From Pseudomonadota bacterium (lineage in GTDB: Bacteria; Pseudomonadota; Gammaproteobacteria; Steroidobacterales; Woeseiaceae), in the NCBI GenBank assembly GCA_022567295.1, contig JADFHE010000010.1, forward strand, positions 1 through 35,186: a stretch of 35,186 bases of DNA, given 5' to 3'. Numbering within the stretch: the stretch's first letter is position 1; the number at the start of each line of letters is the position of its first letter. A model generated the notes under the pieces. That model saw only the letters and a program-made list of their open reading frames with translations, ran no database searches and was not told the DNA's origin. Below are positions 25,129 to 32,505 of this stretch, piece after piece. The position numbers and the translations under genes were made by a program.

Positions 25129-27950
25129 ACATTCGCCATTCCATTGCCGTTTTGTCAACGATATTGGTCGTCTCTCTTGCCGTCGTGCCGGTCTACGCTG
25201 CGCGCGTGAAAGACAAGGACACGATCAAGAGTCTTGAGAGCAAAGAGGTCGATATTCGGCCGGGCAAGATAATTCTAGGCAGTTCGAACCTGGCCCGTGA
25301 GAACTATCGAGCGTTTCTCGATCTGGTATCGGACGATCCGGAGCTGCGTGCAGAAGCAATGCGCCGCCTGGGCGATCTCGAGCTGGAGGCGACCGAAGCG
25401 CAGCAACTTGTAGAGAATATTGATGCCTTGGACTACGCCGGTTTCAAAAATGTCGTTGGTCTTTATCAGCGGCTGCTCGAGGCATATCCCGATTATCGCC
25501 GCAATGACACCGTGTTATACCAGCTGGCCCGCGCCTACGAGATTGGCGGTCGAACTGACGAGGCGCTTGAAGTTCTTGACGAACTGATCAGCAAGTATCC
25601 GGATACCCTGCTTACTGACGAGGTGCAATTTCGCCGTGGAGAAATGCTGTTCTTGCGCAGACAATACAATGACTCGGAGACGGCTTATCGGGACCTTGTC
25701 AATTATGGCGAGAAATCCCGATTCTATGAGCAAGCGCTCTACAAGCTGGGCTGGTCGCGATTCAAGCTGGCATGGTACGAAAAAAGTCTGAGTCCGTTTT
25801 TTGACCTGCTGGACCGTCATGTTGGACATATCGAAATCGAAGATGGCGGCCAGCGGCTGCAAGGTCTTAAACGTGCCGAGCGCGAGCTGGTCGAAGATAC
25901 GTTTCGCGTCCTCAGCATAAGTTTTTCCTACATGGAGGGTGCCGACAGCATCTCCAGATTCCTCGCCGGTCGCAACAACCCGCATTACGACTATGTAATT
26001 TATCGCAACCTCGGTGATTTGTATCTTGAAAAAGAGCGCTTTCACGATGCTGCGATCAGCTACGAAGCGTTCGTTGAACTAGACCCCTATCACCCGAAGT
26101 CACCGTTACTGCAAGACCAGGTTATCGAGGCGTATAAGCAGGGCGGATTTCCCAGTCTGGTCCTTGAGGGCAAAAAGAACTTCGTCAAGCGCTACGGTAT
26201 GGACGGTGAATTTTGGGTAAACAATCCGCGCGAACAAAATACTGAGGTTGCGACGCACCTGAAGGTGAACCTCATGGACCTGGCGCAGTTTTACCACTCC
26301 GAGGCCCAGAAAGACGGCCGGAAAAGCAACTTCCAGGAAGCGGCGAACTGGTATCGCTTGTACCTCGGCTATTTCCCGGGCGAACCGGACAGTGCCAACA
26401 CCAATTTCCTGCTGGCGGAAGTCTTGTTCGAAAGCCAAGACTTTGCGACGGCCATGGTCGAGTATGAGCGCACGGCATACGAGTACGCCGCTCACGATAA
26501 GTCAGCCGAAGCCGGTTACGCGGCGATTCTTGCCTATCGCGAGCACGAAAATGTGCTGGCGGGAACGGAGAAGAGCGAGTGGCACAGCCAGTCTATCGAT
26601 AGCGGTCTGAAATTCGCGGACACTTATCCAGAGCATCCGGAATCCGGCGCTGTATTGACGGCAGTAGCCGAAGATCTGTTCAAACAGAATCAGTTCGAAT
26701 TAGCGATCGCAATCGGCCAGACTGTGATTGCGAAGCAGCCTGCCGTCGACGCCAGGCTTTCACGAACTGCCTGGACGGTTATCGCGCATTCACAATTTGA
26801 CTTGAGAAATTTCTCCGCGGCCGAGAGTGCGTACTATAGCTTGCGGAAACTTACGCCGGCGAATGACGTCGAGTCCGGTCAGGAAATCAAGGATCGCATA
26901 GCATCGGCCATATACAAACAAGGTGAACACGCGCGTGACAGTGGCGACCTGGAAGCGGCCGTTGCTCACTTTATGCGGCTCGGCCAGGTGGTGCCGGATT
27001 CCGACATTCGTGCGACGGCTGAATACGATGCCGCGGCGGCATTAATCAATTTACAGGCCTGGGACCGTGCCTCCGGCGTGCTCGAACAATTCCGGACGGA
27101 CTATCCTGACAGTGAGTTCGCCGACGACGTAACACAGAAGCTTGCTGTTACCTACCTGGAGTCGGGCGACTCGGGACGGGCCGCCGCTGAGTTTGAACGA
27201 ATCGCTGATGCCCGGTCCAGCAGTGATGACATGCGTCGCGAAGCATTATGGAAGGCGTCCGGTCTTTACAAACTGACGGGTACTTTGCCGGGCGAACAAA
27301 GAGTATTGAAGAACATATTGGCGCGCTATCCGAATCCGTTGGTCGAATCCATTGAAGCCAGATTCAGGTTGCTTGAAATTGCCCGGCAGGCAGGTGACGA
27401 AGGAGAGGTTACCGCGCGTCTTGAAGAACTTGTGGCGATTGACGCGACGGCCGGGGCACAACGTTCAGACCGTACGCGGTTCCTGGCGGCCAAGGCGTCG
27501 CTTGAGCTGGCCGACCCGGTACGTCGTCGCTTCGAGGTTGTGAGACTTTCACAGCCGCTTGCCAACAGCCTGAAACTAAAGAAGGGGCTGATGGAGGATG
27601 TGATTGTCGCCTACACCGGTGCTGCCGAGTACGGCGTGGCCGAAGTCACGACCGCCGCGACATTCCGCCTCGGCGAGGTCTATGAGCGATTCAGTTCCGA
27701 TCTCATGGAGTCTGACCGCCCGGTAAACCTCGAAGCCGATGCGCTGGAACAATACGACATTTTGCTTGAAGAGCAGGCATTTCCGTTCGAGGAAAAAGCC
27801 ATCGATCTGTACATGGCGAATGCCCGTCGTGCACCGGACGGCGTGTACGACGAATGGGTACAGGTCAGTTTTGAGCGACTGGCTCGCTTGATGCCAGCAC
27901 GCTACGCGAAAATGGAGCGCAGTGAAGATGTTATTACGGCGCTGTACTGA
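25125..27950 (+). CDS. Large periplasmic TPR protein (941 aa)
   Basis: A signal peptide (residues 1-25, VPVYA) is followed by an extended superhelix of TPR/YbgF-like repeats over most of the 941 residues. Typical units are LYQLARAYEIGGRTDEALEVL, FRRGEMLFLRRQYNDSETAY, YRNLGDLYLEKERFHDAAISY, and LLAEVLFESQDFATAMVEY. The protein resembles the TPR proteins found beside AgmX/AglQRS-like operons. Its start sits in the stop of the preceding TPR gene (ATGA), and its end overlaps the TPR lipoprotein gene. It probably forms a periplasmic scaffold for the ExbB/ExbD-driven complex. An outer-membrane link could come through the lipoprotein partner. Confidence 0.86.
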   Translation: MNIRHSIAVLSTILVVSLAVVPVYAARVKDKDTIKSLESKEVDIRPGKIILGSSNLARENYRAFLDLVSDDPELRAEAMRRLGDLELEATEAQQLVENIDALDYAGFKNVVGLYQRLLEAYPDYRRNDTVLYQLARAYEIGGRTDEALEVLDELISKYPDTLLTDEVQFRRGEMLFLRRQYNDSETAYRDLVNYGEKSRFYEQALYKLGWSRFKLAWYEKSLSPFFDLLDRHVGHIEIEDGGQRLQGLKRAERELVEDTFRVLSISFSYMEGADSISRFLAGRNNPHYDYVIYRNLGDLYLEKERFHDAAISYEAFVELDPYHPKSPLLQDQVIEAYKQGGFPSLVLEGKKNFVKRYGMDGEFWVNNPREQNTEVATHLKVNLMDLAQFYHSEAQKDGRKSNFQEAANWYRLYLGYFPGEPDSANTNFLLAEVLFESQDFATAMVEYERTAYEYAAHDKSAEAGYAAILAYREHENVLAGTEKSEWHSQSIDSGLKFADTYPEHPESGAVLTAVAEDLFKQNQFELAIAIGQTVIAKQPAVDARLSRTAWTVIAHSQFDLRNFSAAESAYYSLRKLTPANDVESGQEIKDRIASAIYKQGEHARDSGDLEAAVAHFMRLGQVVPDSDIRATAEYDAAAALINLQAWDRASGVLEQFRTDYPDSEFADDVTQKLAVTYLESGDSGRAAAEFERIADARSSSDDMRREALWKASGLYKLTGTLPGEQRVLKNILARYPNPLVESIEARFRLLEIARQAGDEGEVTARLEELVAIDATAGAQRSDRTRFLAAKASLELADPVRRRFEVVRLSQPLANSLKLKKGLMEDVIVAYTGAAEYGVAEVTTAATFRLGEVYERFSSDLMESDRPVNLEADALEQYDILLEEQAFPFEEKAIDLYMANARRAPDGVYDEWVQVSFERLARLMPARYAKMERSEDVITALY

Positions 27951-28593
27951 AAACGCGCAGTTGATTGCTGTAGTCCTGGCATTGCTGGTACTTGCCGGTT
28001 GTGCAGGATCCGCATCACTGAAAAGACCGGATAACATGCAAGGATCCGGGGGTTCGGGCGTGCCTGATGCGGGCGCCAGAACTGCACGAGCAATTCCGCC
28101 AGCCGTGTTGACACTGTTTGAGCAGGCTGCTGCGACGATGGCTGGCGGCGACTACGTCGATGCTGAGCTGCGATTCAAGGCATTCTTGCTGCAATACCCA
28201 CAATACCCCGGCGCCCACGTGAATCTCGCGATCATCCATGCCGGCAACGGCAATGACGCTGCTGCGGAGGCCGCAATCGATGCGGCACTGGCGCTGCAGC
28301 CCGATCATCCCGCCGCTTTGAACCAGTTGGGCATGCTACTTCGCAGAAACGGCAAGTTTCTGGAGGCAGAAGCCGCATATTTGAAGGCCGTCACAGTCTC
28401 ACCCGAGTACGCCTTGGCACACTACAACCTGGGCGTTCTTAACGAATTGTATTTACAGCGCCTGGATACAGCGCTGCGACATTTCAAGACCTATCAGATT
28501 TTAGTCGGTGAAGACAAGCAGGTCGCGATGTGGATCTCGGATCTGACGCGGCGCGTTGCGGCGGATCAGCGTACGGCAAATGTGACGGAATGA
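27928..28593 (+). CDS. TPR lipoprotein
   Basis: A 221-residue lipoprotein (from ATG 27928; GTG 27922 is two codons earlier) with lipobox VLAG-C near residue 25, so it is anchored in a membrane, most likely the outer one. Three to four TPR units follow a disordered Gly/Ser-rich linker: AELRFKAFLLQYPQYPGAHVNLAIIH, AEAAIDAALALQPDHPAALNQLG, AEAAYLKAVTVSPEYALAHYNLG. This is the layout of PilF/PilW-like pilotins, but its place here marks it as the outer-membrane member of the ExbBD/AgmX machine. Overlaps both neighbours by a few bases. Confidence 0.85.
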   Translation: MLLRRCTENAQLIAVVLALLVLAGCAGSASLKRPDNMQGSGGSGVPDAGARTARAIPPAVLTLFEQAAATMAGGDYVDAELRFKAFLLQYPQYPGAHVNLAIIHAGNGNDAAAEAAIDAALALQPDHPAALNQLGMLLRRNGKFLEAEAAYLKAVTVSPEYALAHYNLGVLNELYLQRLDTALRHFKTYQILVGEDKQVAMWISDLTRRVAADQRTANVTE

Positions 28594-29030
28594 CGGGCAT
28601 GAGTACACGCAGAAAATCAGTTTTGGCAACCGGGCTTACGTTTGCCGTATTGCTGGCAGCTAATGCCGCATTCGCGCAGGAAGAAATTGAAGAGGCAGGC
28701 CCGGCCGTAAACACATCGGCGACTGAGATGCCGGAAGTCGAGGATATCGGACCTGCGGTCGATACCGCAGTTGTAAGCAGCGCGATTACGAGACGTACGA
28801 CCGGTAATCGTGTGATGGATTCAATCGAACTGGGTCGCACAGAGATAACGGGCAACCTGGAGTTGCCGAAGGTGTTGTACATCGTGCCCTGGCAGAAAGC
28901 GGATCCGGGCGATTTGATAGGCAAGCCTGTAAATACGCTGCTCGATGAGGTACTGGCACCGATCGACAGGGAAGAATTTTTAAGGCAGGTCGGTTTTTAC
29001 AATGACCTGTACGGCAATAAACAAGAGTAG
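28590..29030 (+). CDS. Small exported protein of unknown function
   Basis: A 146-residue protein with no family I recognise. The start shares ATGA with the stop of the TPR lipoprotein; an internal ATG at 28599 is also possible. A signal peptide (ending NAAFAQ) precedes an acidic, Glu-Pro-rich linker (EEIEEAGPAVN) and a short folded tail (LELPKVLYIVPWQKADPGD, LDEVLAPIDREEFLRQVGF). It is invariably placed, by this operon's order, between the TPR part and the ExbB gene, so a periplasmic coupling role is likely. A hairpin follows it. Confidence 0.78.
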   Translation: MTGMSTRRKSVLATGLTFAVLLAANAAFAQEEIEEAGPAVNTSATEMPEVEDIGPAVDTAVVSSAITRRTTGNRVMDSIELGRTEITGNLELPKVLYIVPWQKADPGDLIGKPVNTLLDEVLAPIDREEFLRQVGFYNDLYGNKQE

Positions 29031-29032
29031 GA

Positions 29033-29047
29033 GGGCGCCTTGCGCCC
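29033..29047 (+). other. Intergenic stem-loop between the TPR block and the motor block
   Basis: Perfect 6-bp stem GGGCGC with a CTT loop and GCGCCC, three bases after the TAG of the small exported protein. No U-tract follows, so it is not a standard intrinsic terminator. It may stabilise or partly attenuate the transcript so that the motor genes are made at a different level. Confidence 0.45.
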
Positions 29048-29105
29048 GAATGATGTGATGACACGGTTTGAAACCCGCAACGACTGTTTTTAGAGGAGCA
29101 GACAA

Positions 29106-29756
29106 ATGAGCACTATGAGCACTTTCGTGCGATTTTTTCAGGATGGTGGAGCATTCATGATCCCGATCCTGTTGGTATTTGGTTTCGGCATTGCAATCGC
29201 GATTGAGCGCTGGACCTACCTGACGGTGTCGGGTGCAAGCAATCGTGCTTTGTGGAAGAAGATTGTGCCTTTCCTGAAGGCCGGTAACTTCCAGGAAGCG
29301 GCGCAGCACACGGCGAAATCCAAAGCGGCCATCGGTTCGATTCTGACCTACGGCTTGTATCGTGTGAAGTCGGCACGTCGACGGGACGACATCGAGAAAG
29401 CGATGGAAGAAAGCCTGATGGAAGTATTGCCGCGGCTTGAGAAGCGCACTCATTACATCGCGACTCTTGCCAATATTGCGACATTGCTTGGCTTGCTCGG
29501 AACGATTATCGGTCTGATCGCTGCTTTCACAGCGGTCTCGGAGGCAAATCCCGCCGATAAGGCGGACATGTTGTCAGCGTCAATTTCGACAGCTATGAAT
29601 ACGACGGCGTTCGGGTTGATGGCGGCGATTCCACTATTGTTAATTCATGCATTGCTGCAGACAAAAACTAACGCGCTTGTCGATAGTCTCGAGATGGCCA
29701 GCGTAAAGTTCTTGAATGCCGTTACCGAACGTCAGCTGAAGAACGTCGGGGCGTAG
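29106..29756 (+). CDS. MotA/TolQ/ExbB proton-channel protein
   Basis: The 216-residue protein has the family topology: membrane helix 1 at about 17-40 (FMIPILLVFGFGIAIAIERW), a cytoplasmic segment, then two helices at about 118-140 (ATLANIATLLGLLGTIIGLIAAF) and 160-188 (TAFGLMAAIPLLLIHALL). The GLLGTIIGLIAAF and AMNTTAFGLMAAIP blocks are diagnostic. A strong ribosome site (AGAGGAG) sets ATG 29106. With the two ExbD proteins it should form the ion-driven stator that powers the AgmX/TonB-like protein, as AglQ does with AglR and AglS in Myxococcus. Confidence 0.95.
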   Translation: MSTMSTFVRFFQDGGAFMIPILLVFGFGIAIAIERWTYLTVSGASNRALWKKIVPFLKAGNFQEAAQHTAKSKAAIGSILTYGLYRVKSARRRDDIEKAMEESLMEVLPRLEKRTHYIATLANIATLLGLLGTIIGLIAAFTAVSEANPADKADMLSASISTAMNTTAFGLMAAIPLLLIHALLQTKTNALVDSLEMASVKFLNAVTERQLKNVGA

Positions 29757-29759
29757 GTC

Positions 29760-30278
29760 GTGATTCGTAACCGCAGAGGCGGCCGTCGTCAAAATGACGA
29801 AACGGCTGAACTCTCCATCACGGCATTCATGAATCTGATGGTGATTCTGGTTCCGTTCCTGCTTATTACCGCGGTGTTCTCGCGAATGGCGATTCTGGAA
29901 TTGAATCTGCCAGGCTCCTCTAATGAGCCCGCGGACCAGCAGGATCAGGTATTCCAGTTAGAAATCATCGTTCGGTCCGACAAAATCGAAGTCGGTGACC
30001 GCAATCAGGGCCTGCTGGGTGTCTACCCGAAATCCGATGACGGTTACGATTACGAAGCTCTGCGTGCCAAGCTGGCTGAACTCAAGAAACGCTATCCGAA
30101 GAAGACCGAAGCAGCGATCCTGCTGGAACAGGACATTGCCTACGATACGCTGGTGCAGATCATGGATACGGTACGCGTAGTTGAGATAGTCGACGAGGAA
30201 GCAGCGTCCGTGAAACGATTTGAATTGTTTCCCGATATTTCGATTGGTGACGCACCAGTACTCAAGGGAGGTGCTTAG
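29760..30278 (+). CDS. ExbD/TolR-family protein lacking the ion-carrying Asp
   Basis: A 172-residue single-pass protein (GTG start 3 bp after exbB). The membrane helix (about 23-43) reads FMNLMVILVPFLL, where N25 stands at the position of the conserved Asp of ExbD and TolR (IDVMLV-type motif). A periplasmic domain of about 120 residues follows (EIIVRSDKIEVG to the C-terminus). The Asp is normally the proton carrier, so this subunit may be structural and rely on the second ExbD. It pairs with the next gene, which keeps the Asp. Confidence 0.9.
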   Translation: MIRNRRGGRRQNDETAELSITAFMNLMVILVPFLLITAVFSRMAILELNLPGSSNEPADQQDQVFQLEIIVRSDKIEVGDRNQGLLGVYPKSDDGYDYEALRAKLAELKKRYPKKTEAAILLEQDIAYDTLVQIMDTVRVVEIVDEEAASVKRFELFPDISIGDAPVLKGGA

Positions 30279-30280
30279 AC

Positions 30281-30808
30281 GTGGTTAAGTCAGGTCGCGC
30301 AAAACGCATGGAAAAGCACCACAAGCGCAACAAAGGTGCCGGTACACTGAACCTTGTTTCGCTGATGGATATCTTCACGATTCTTGTGTTCTTCCTACTC
30401 GTTAACTCATCCGACGTAGAGACACTTCCAAACGCGAAAGACCTGCAGCTGCCAGAGTCGATTGCCGAGAAAAAAGCGAGGGAGACGGTTGTTATTCTGA
30501 TCGGCAAGGTCGATTTGATCGTCCAGGGAACGCGGGTAGCCAAAATCGCCGACATTATGGCAACCAGAGGCAATGATATTCCCGAATTGCGGGAAGCGTT
30601 GTTGTCACAGAACGATCGTGTGCTGCGTCGTGAAGCGAATGATGATATTGCGGCTCGGGAAGTGACGATCATGGGGGACAAAGATATCCCGTACCGTTTG
30701 CTCAAAAAAGTCATGGCGACGTGTGCGGCGTCAGACTACGGACAGATCTCGCTAGCCGTGCTGCAGAAGAGTTCAGACAAGCTGGACAACATTCAGGCTG
30801 CACGATGA
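30281..30808 (+). CDS. ExbD/TolR-family protein with intact Asp
   Basis: A 175-residue single-pass protein. After a basic cytoplasmic N-terminus (KRMEKHHKRNK), the membrane helix starts LVSLMDIFTILVFFLLV with D30 at the ion-carrier position. A periplasmic domain follows, including LPESIAEKKARETVVILI. GTG start at 30281 with AAGGGAGG upstream. It is the likely active half of an ExbD heterodimer with the preceding N25 protein; the AglR/AglS pair in Myxococcus shows the same two-ExbD organisation. Confidence 0.92.
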   Translation: MVKSGRAKRMEKHHKRNKGAGTLNLVSLMDIFTILVFFLLVNSSDVETLPNAKDLQLPESIAEKKARETVVILIGKVDLIVQGTRVAKIADIMATRGNDIPELREALLSQNDRVLRREANDDIAAREVTIMGDKDIPYRLLKKVMATCAASDYGQISLAVLQKSSDKLDNIQAAR

Positions 30809-30830
30809 TGCACACGGACGATGCTCGGGA

Positions 30831-31781
30831 GTGACGGAATTGGATCTGCCATTTTACAGAGAGTATGACCTGCCATGGACAACCGGCAGGAGTCAGGACA
30901 AGAAATTCCAGCGCCTGCTGGGAATAATATTCCTGATCTGTCTCGTACTCAGCATTGTGTGGCCGTTCATTCCCGTGCCCGAGCCGGATCCGTTCGATGT
31001 TGAAGATATACCGCCACGCATTGTCAAACTTCTGCTTGAAGAGAAACCCTTGCCGCCACCACCGCCACCACCGGTGGAACGGGAGCCGGAACCCGAAGCG
31101 ATCAATCCCGAGCCGGAGAGAGTCGTAGAGGCCGATCCTGAGCCGGAACCCGAGCCAGTACCTGACCGTGCGGAAGTTGCCCGCGCCCAAGCGCAAGCGG
31201 CAATGATGCCGTTCGCTGCGGACTTGGCGGATCTGGTTGATAACGATTTACTTAACCAGGTTGCTGACCGCCGCGAGTTGAGCGCATCGGTTGGACGAGC
31301 CGTGCGCAATGAGCGTTCGATGATCACGTCGAAAGTCGGTTCAGCATCCGGCGGTATCAACACGGCGGCTATGAGCCGTAATACAGGCGGATCTGGTATT
31401 GCCGGCCGCTCAACTACGCGAGTCGCCAGTCCGGTCGCGGGAATAGGTCAGGCGGGCGGTGGTGCCAGACGATCCGGGTCGAGCGGCAAGGCATCTCGCT
31501 CGCGTGAGGAAATCGAACTTGTATTCGACAAGAACAAAGGCGCGATTTTTGCCCTTTACAATCGTGCGTTGCGCCGAAATCCGTCACTCGAAGGCAAGTT
31601 GGTTCTGAGACTGACAATTGATCCCAATGGGGTGGTCTCGTTTTGCGAGATTATTTCCAGCGAGTTGGGTGACGAGGAACTTGAGCGCAAGCTGGTGCAG
31701 CGCGTCAAGCTGTTCCGCTTCGACGCAAAAGATGTCGAAACGATCACTACCACCAAACCGATCGACTTTTTCCCGGCATAA
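30831..31781 (+). CDS. TonB-like protein with AgmX/PglI C-terminal domain
   Basis: A 316-residue energy-transducing protein. A short cytoplasmic N-terminus, one membrane helix (residues 29-48, LLGIIFLICLVLSIVWPFI), a proline/glutamate-rich spacer (about 72-130, PPPPPPP and EPEPE runs) and a Gly/Ser/Arg-rich linker lead to a C-terminal domain (about 225-316). That domain matches AgmX/PglI (NKGAIFALYNRALRRNPSLEGK, LTIDPNGVV). AgmX proteins belong to gliding motility loci in myxobacteria. GTG at 30831 is the called start; TTG at 30840 with GGGAG upstream is as good. It ends the operon. Confidence 0.92.
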   Translation: MTELDLPFYREYDLPWTTGRSQDKKFQRLLGIIFLICLVLSIVWPFIPVPEPDPFDVEDIPPRIVKLLLEEKPLPPPPPPPVEREPEPEAINPEPERVVEADPEPEPEPVPDRAEVARAQAQAAMMPFAADLADLVDNDLLNQVADRRELSASVGRAVRNERSMITSKVGSASGGINTAAMSRNTGGSGIAGRSTTRVASPVAGIGQAGGGARRSGSSGKASRSREEIELVFDKNKGAIFALYNRALRRNPSLEGKLVLRLTIDPNGVVSFCEIISSELGDEELERKLVQRVKLFRFDAKDVETITTTKPIDFFPA

Positions 31782-31787
31782 CCGGTC

Positions 31788-31943
31788 TTAATACTCATCG
31801 TGCCGGCGTACCCAGTCCATAGGGTACGTAAGCGCGAGCTGGTCGCGCTCAGTCTGCAGTGCCTTTTCCGCTGCTGACAGTTTGCGCTGCGCCGTCAGCC
31901 ACGTAGCCGCATCAACAATATCCGTCACGGCGCCGAACCTCAC
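31788..31943 (-). pseudogene. N-terminal remnant of a DUF899-family gene
   Basis: A minus-strand frame from GTG 31943 to TAA 31788 encodes 51 residues. Its middle (TWLTAQRKLSAAEKALQ and TERDQLA, ending near WVRRHDEY) fits the N-terminal helical segment of DUF899 thioredoxin-like proteins (pattern EWLxARKxLLAKEKALTRxRDxLxxERRALPWVxVxKxYVF). A full DUF899 protein is 220-260 residues long; this one stops at a TAA right where the family continues with its beta sheet. Beyond the stop lies the 3' end of the AgmX gene. No ribosome site is seen. It is divergent from the HxlR gene, an arrangement in which such a regulator often serves the neighbour. This is a family recognition by eye. Confidence 0.5.
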
Positions 31944-32029
31944 TACGAGCAGCGAACAGCAATAATAACTTGCAATTTGAAAGTAATATCATAACAATCC
32001 GGTCATCGCAAGCAACGGTCACTGCTTCC

Positions 32030-32467
32030 ATGAGCCATTCTTCGCGGCGCGAGAAATCCAATTGCCCGATTAGCTACAGCCTTGATTTATTTGGGGATCG
32101 CTGGACGTTATTGGTTCTGCGCGACCTGATACTGCATGGCAAGACGCGCTTTGCGGAATTTCAGGATTCAGATGAGAAAATCGCGTCGAACATCCTTGCC
32201 GAGCGATTGCGCCGTCTGGAGGGCCAGGGTGTCGTGGTCAGGCAAAAAGATCCAACCGATGCTCGTCAGAAGATTTATGCCGTGACCGATAAGGGACAGA
32301 GCCTCACACCCGTACTATTGGAGATCGCCGCATGGGGTGCCTCTCATGACCCACAAACCGGTGCTCCCGATGGTTTTGCGAACAGCTTCTACGCGGACCG
32401 CGAAGGCTATTACCGGGAGCATCGCCGTCGTATAGCAGAGCTCCTCGAGAAACAAGACGCCGGCTAG
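32030..32467 (+). CDS. HxlR-family winged-helix regulator
   Basis: A 145-residue DNA-binding regulator. HxlR hallmarks are present: the CPISYSLDLFGDRWTLLVLRDLILHGKTRFAEF start, recognition-helix region ASNILAERLRRLEGQGVV, and the wing DPTDARQKIYAVTDKG. The lone Cys near the N-terminus (NCPIS) is the redox-sensing position in some family members, such as HypR. ATG 32030 is chosen over a TTG 60 bp upstream because the domain starts directly after it. The divergent DUF899 remnant suggests that this regulator once controlled that gene. Confidence 0.88.
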   Translation: MSHSSRREKSNCPISYSLDLFGDRWTLLVLRDLILHGKTRFAEFQDSDEKIASNILAERLRRLEGQGVVVRQKDPTDARQKIYAVTDKGQSLTPVLLEIAAWGASHDPQTGAPDGFANSFYADREGYYREHRRRIAELLEKQDAG

Positions 32468-32505
32468 CGTTGTTGCCGGGGCGTACGACCGCGTAAACTC
32501 ACGCG

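Noticed and set aside
27922..27950. Possible frameshift between the 941-residue TPR protein and the TPR lipoprotein
   Set aside because: The lipoprotein frame has its own start and a good lipobox, so they are two genes with a normal operon overlap.
31970..32029. TTG start for the HxlR gene 60 bp upstream
   Set aside because: The extra 20 residues do not fit the family N-terminus and the segment is AT-rich like a promoter.
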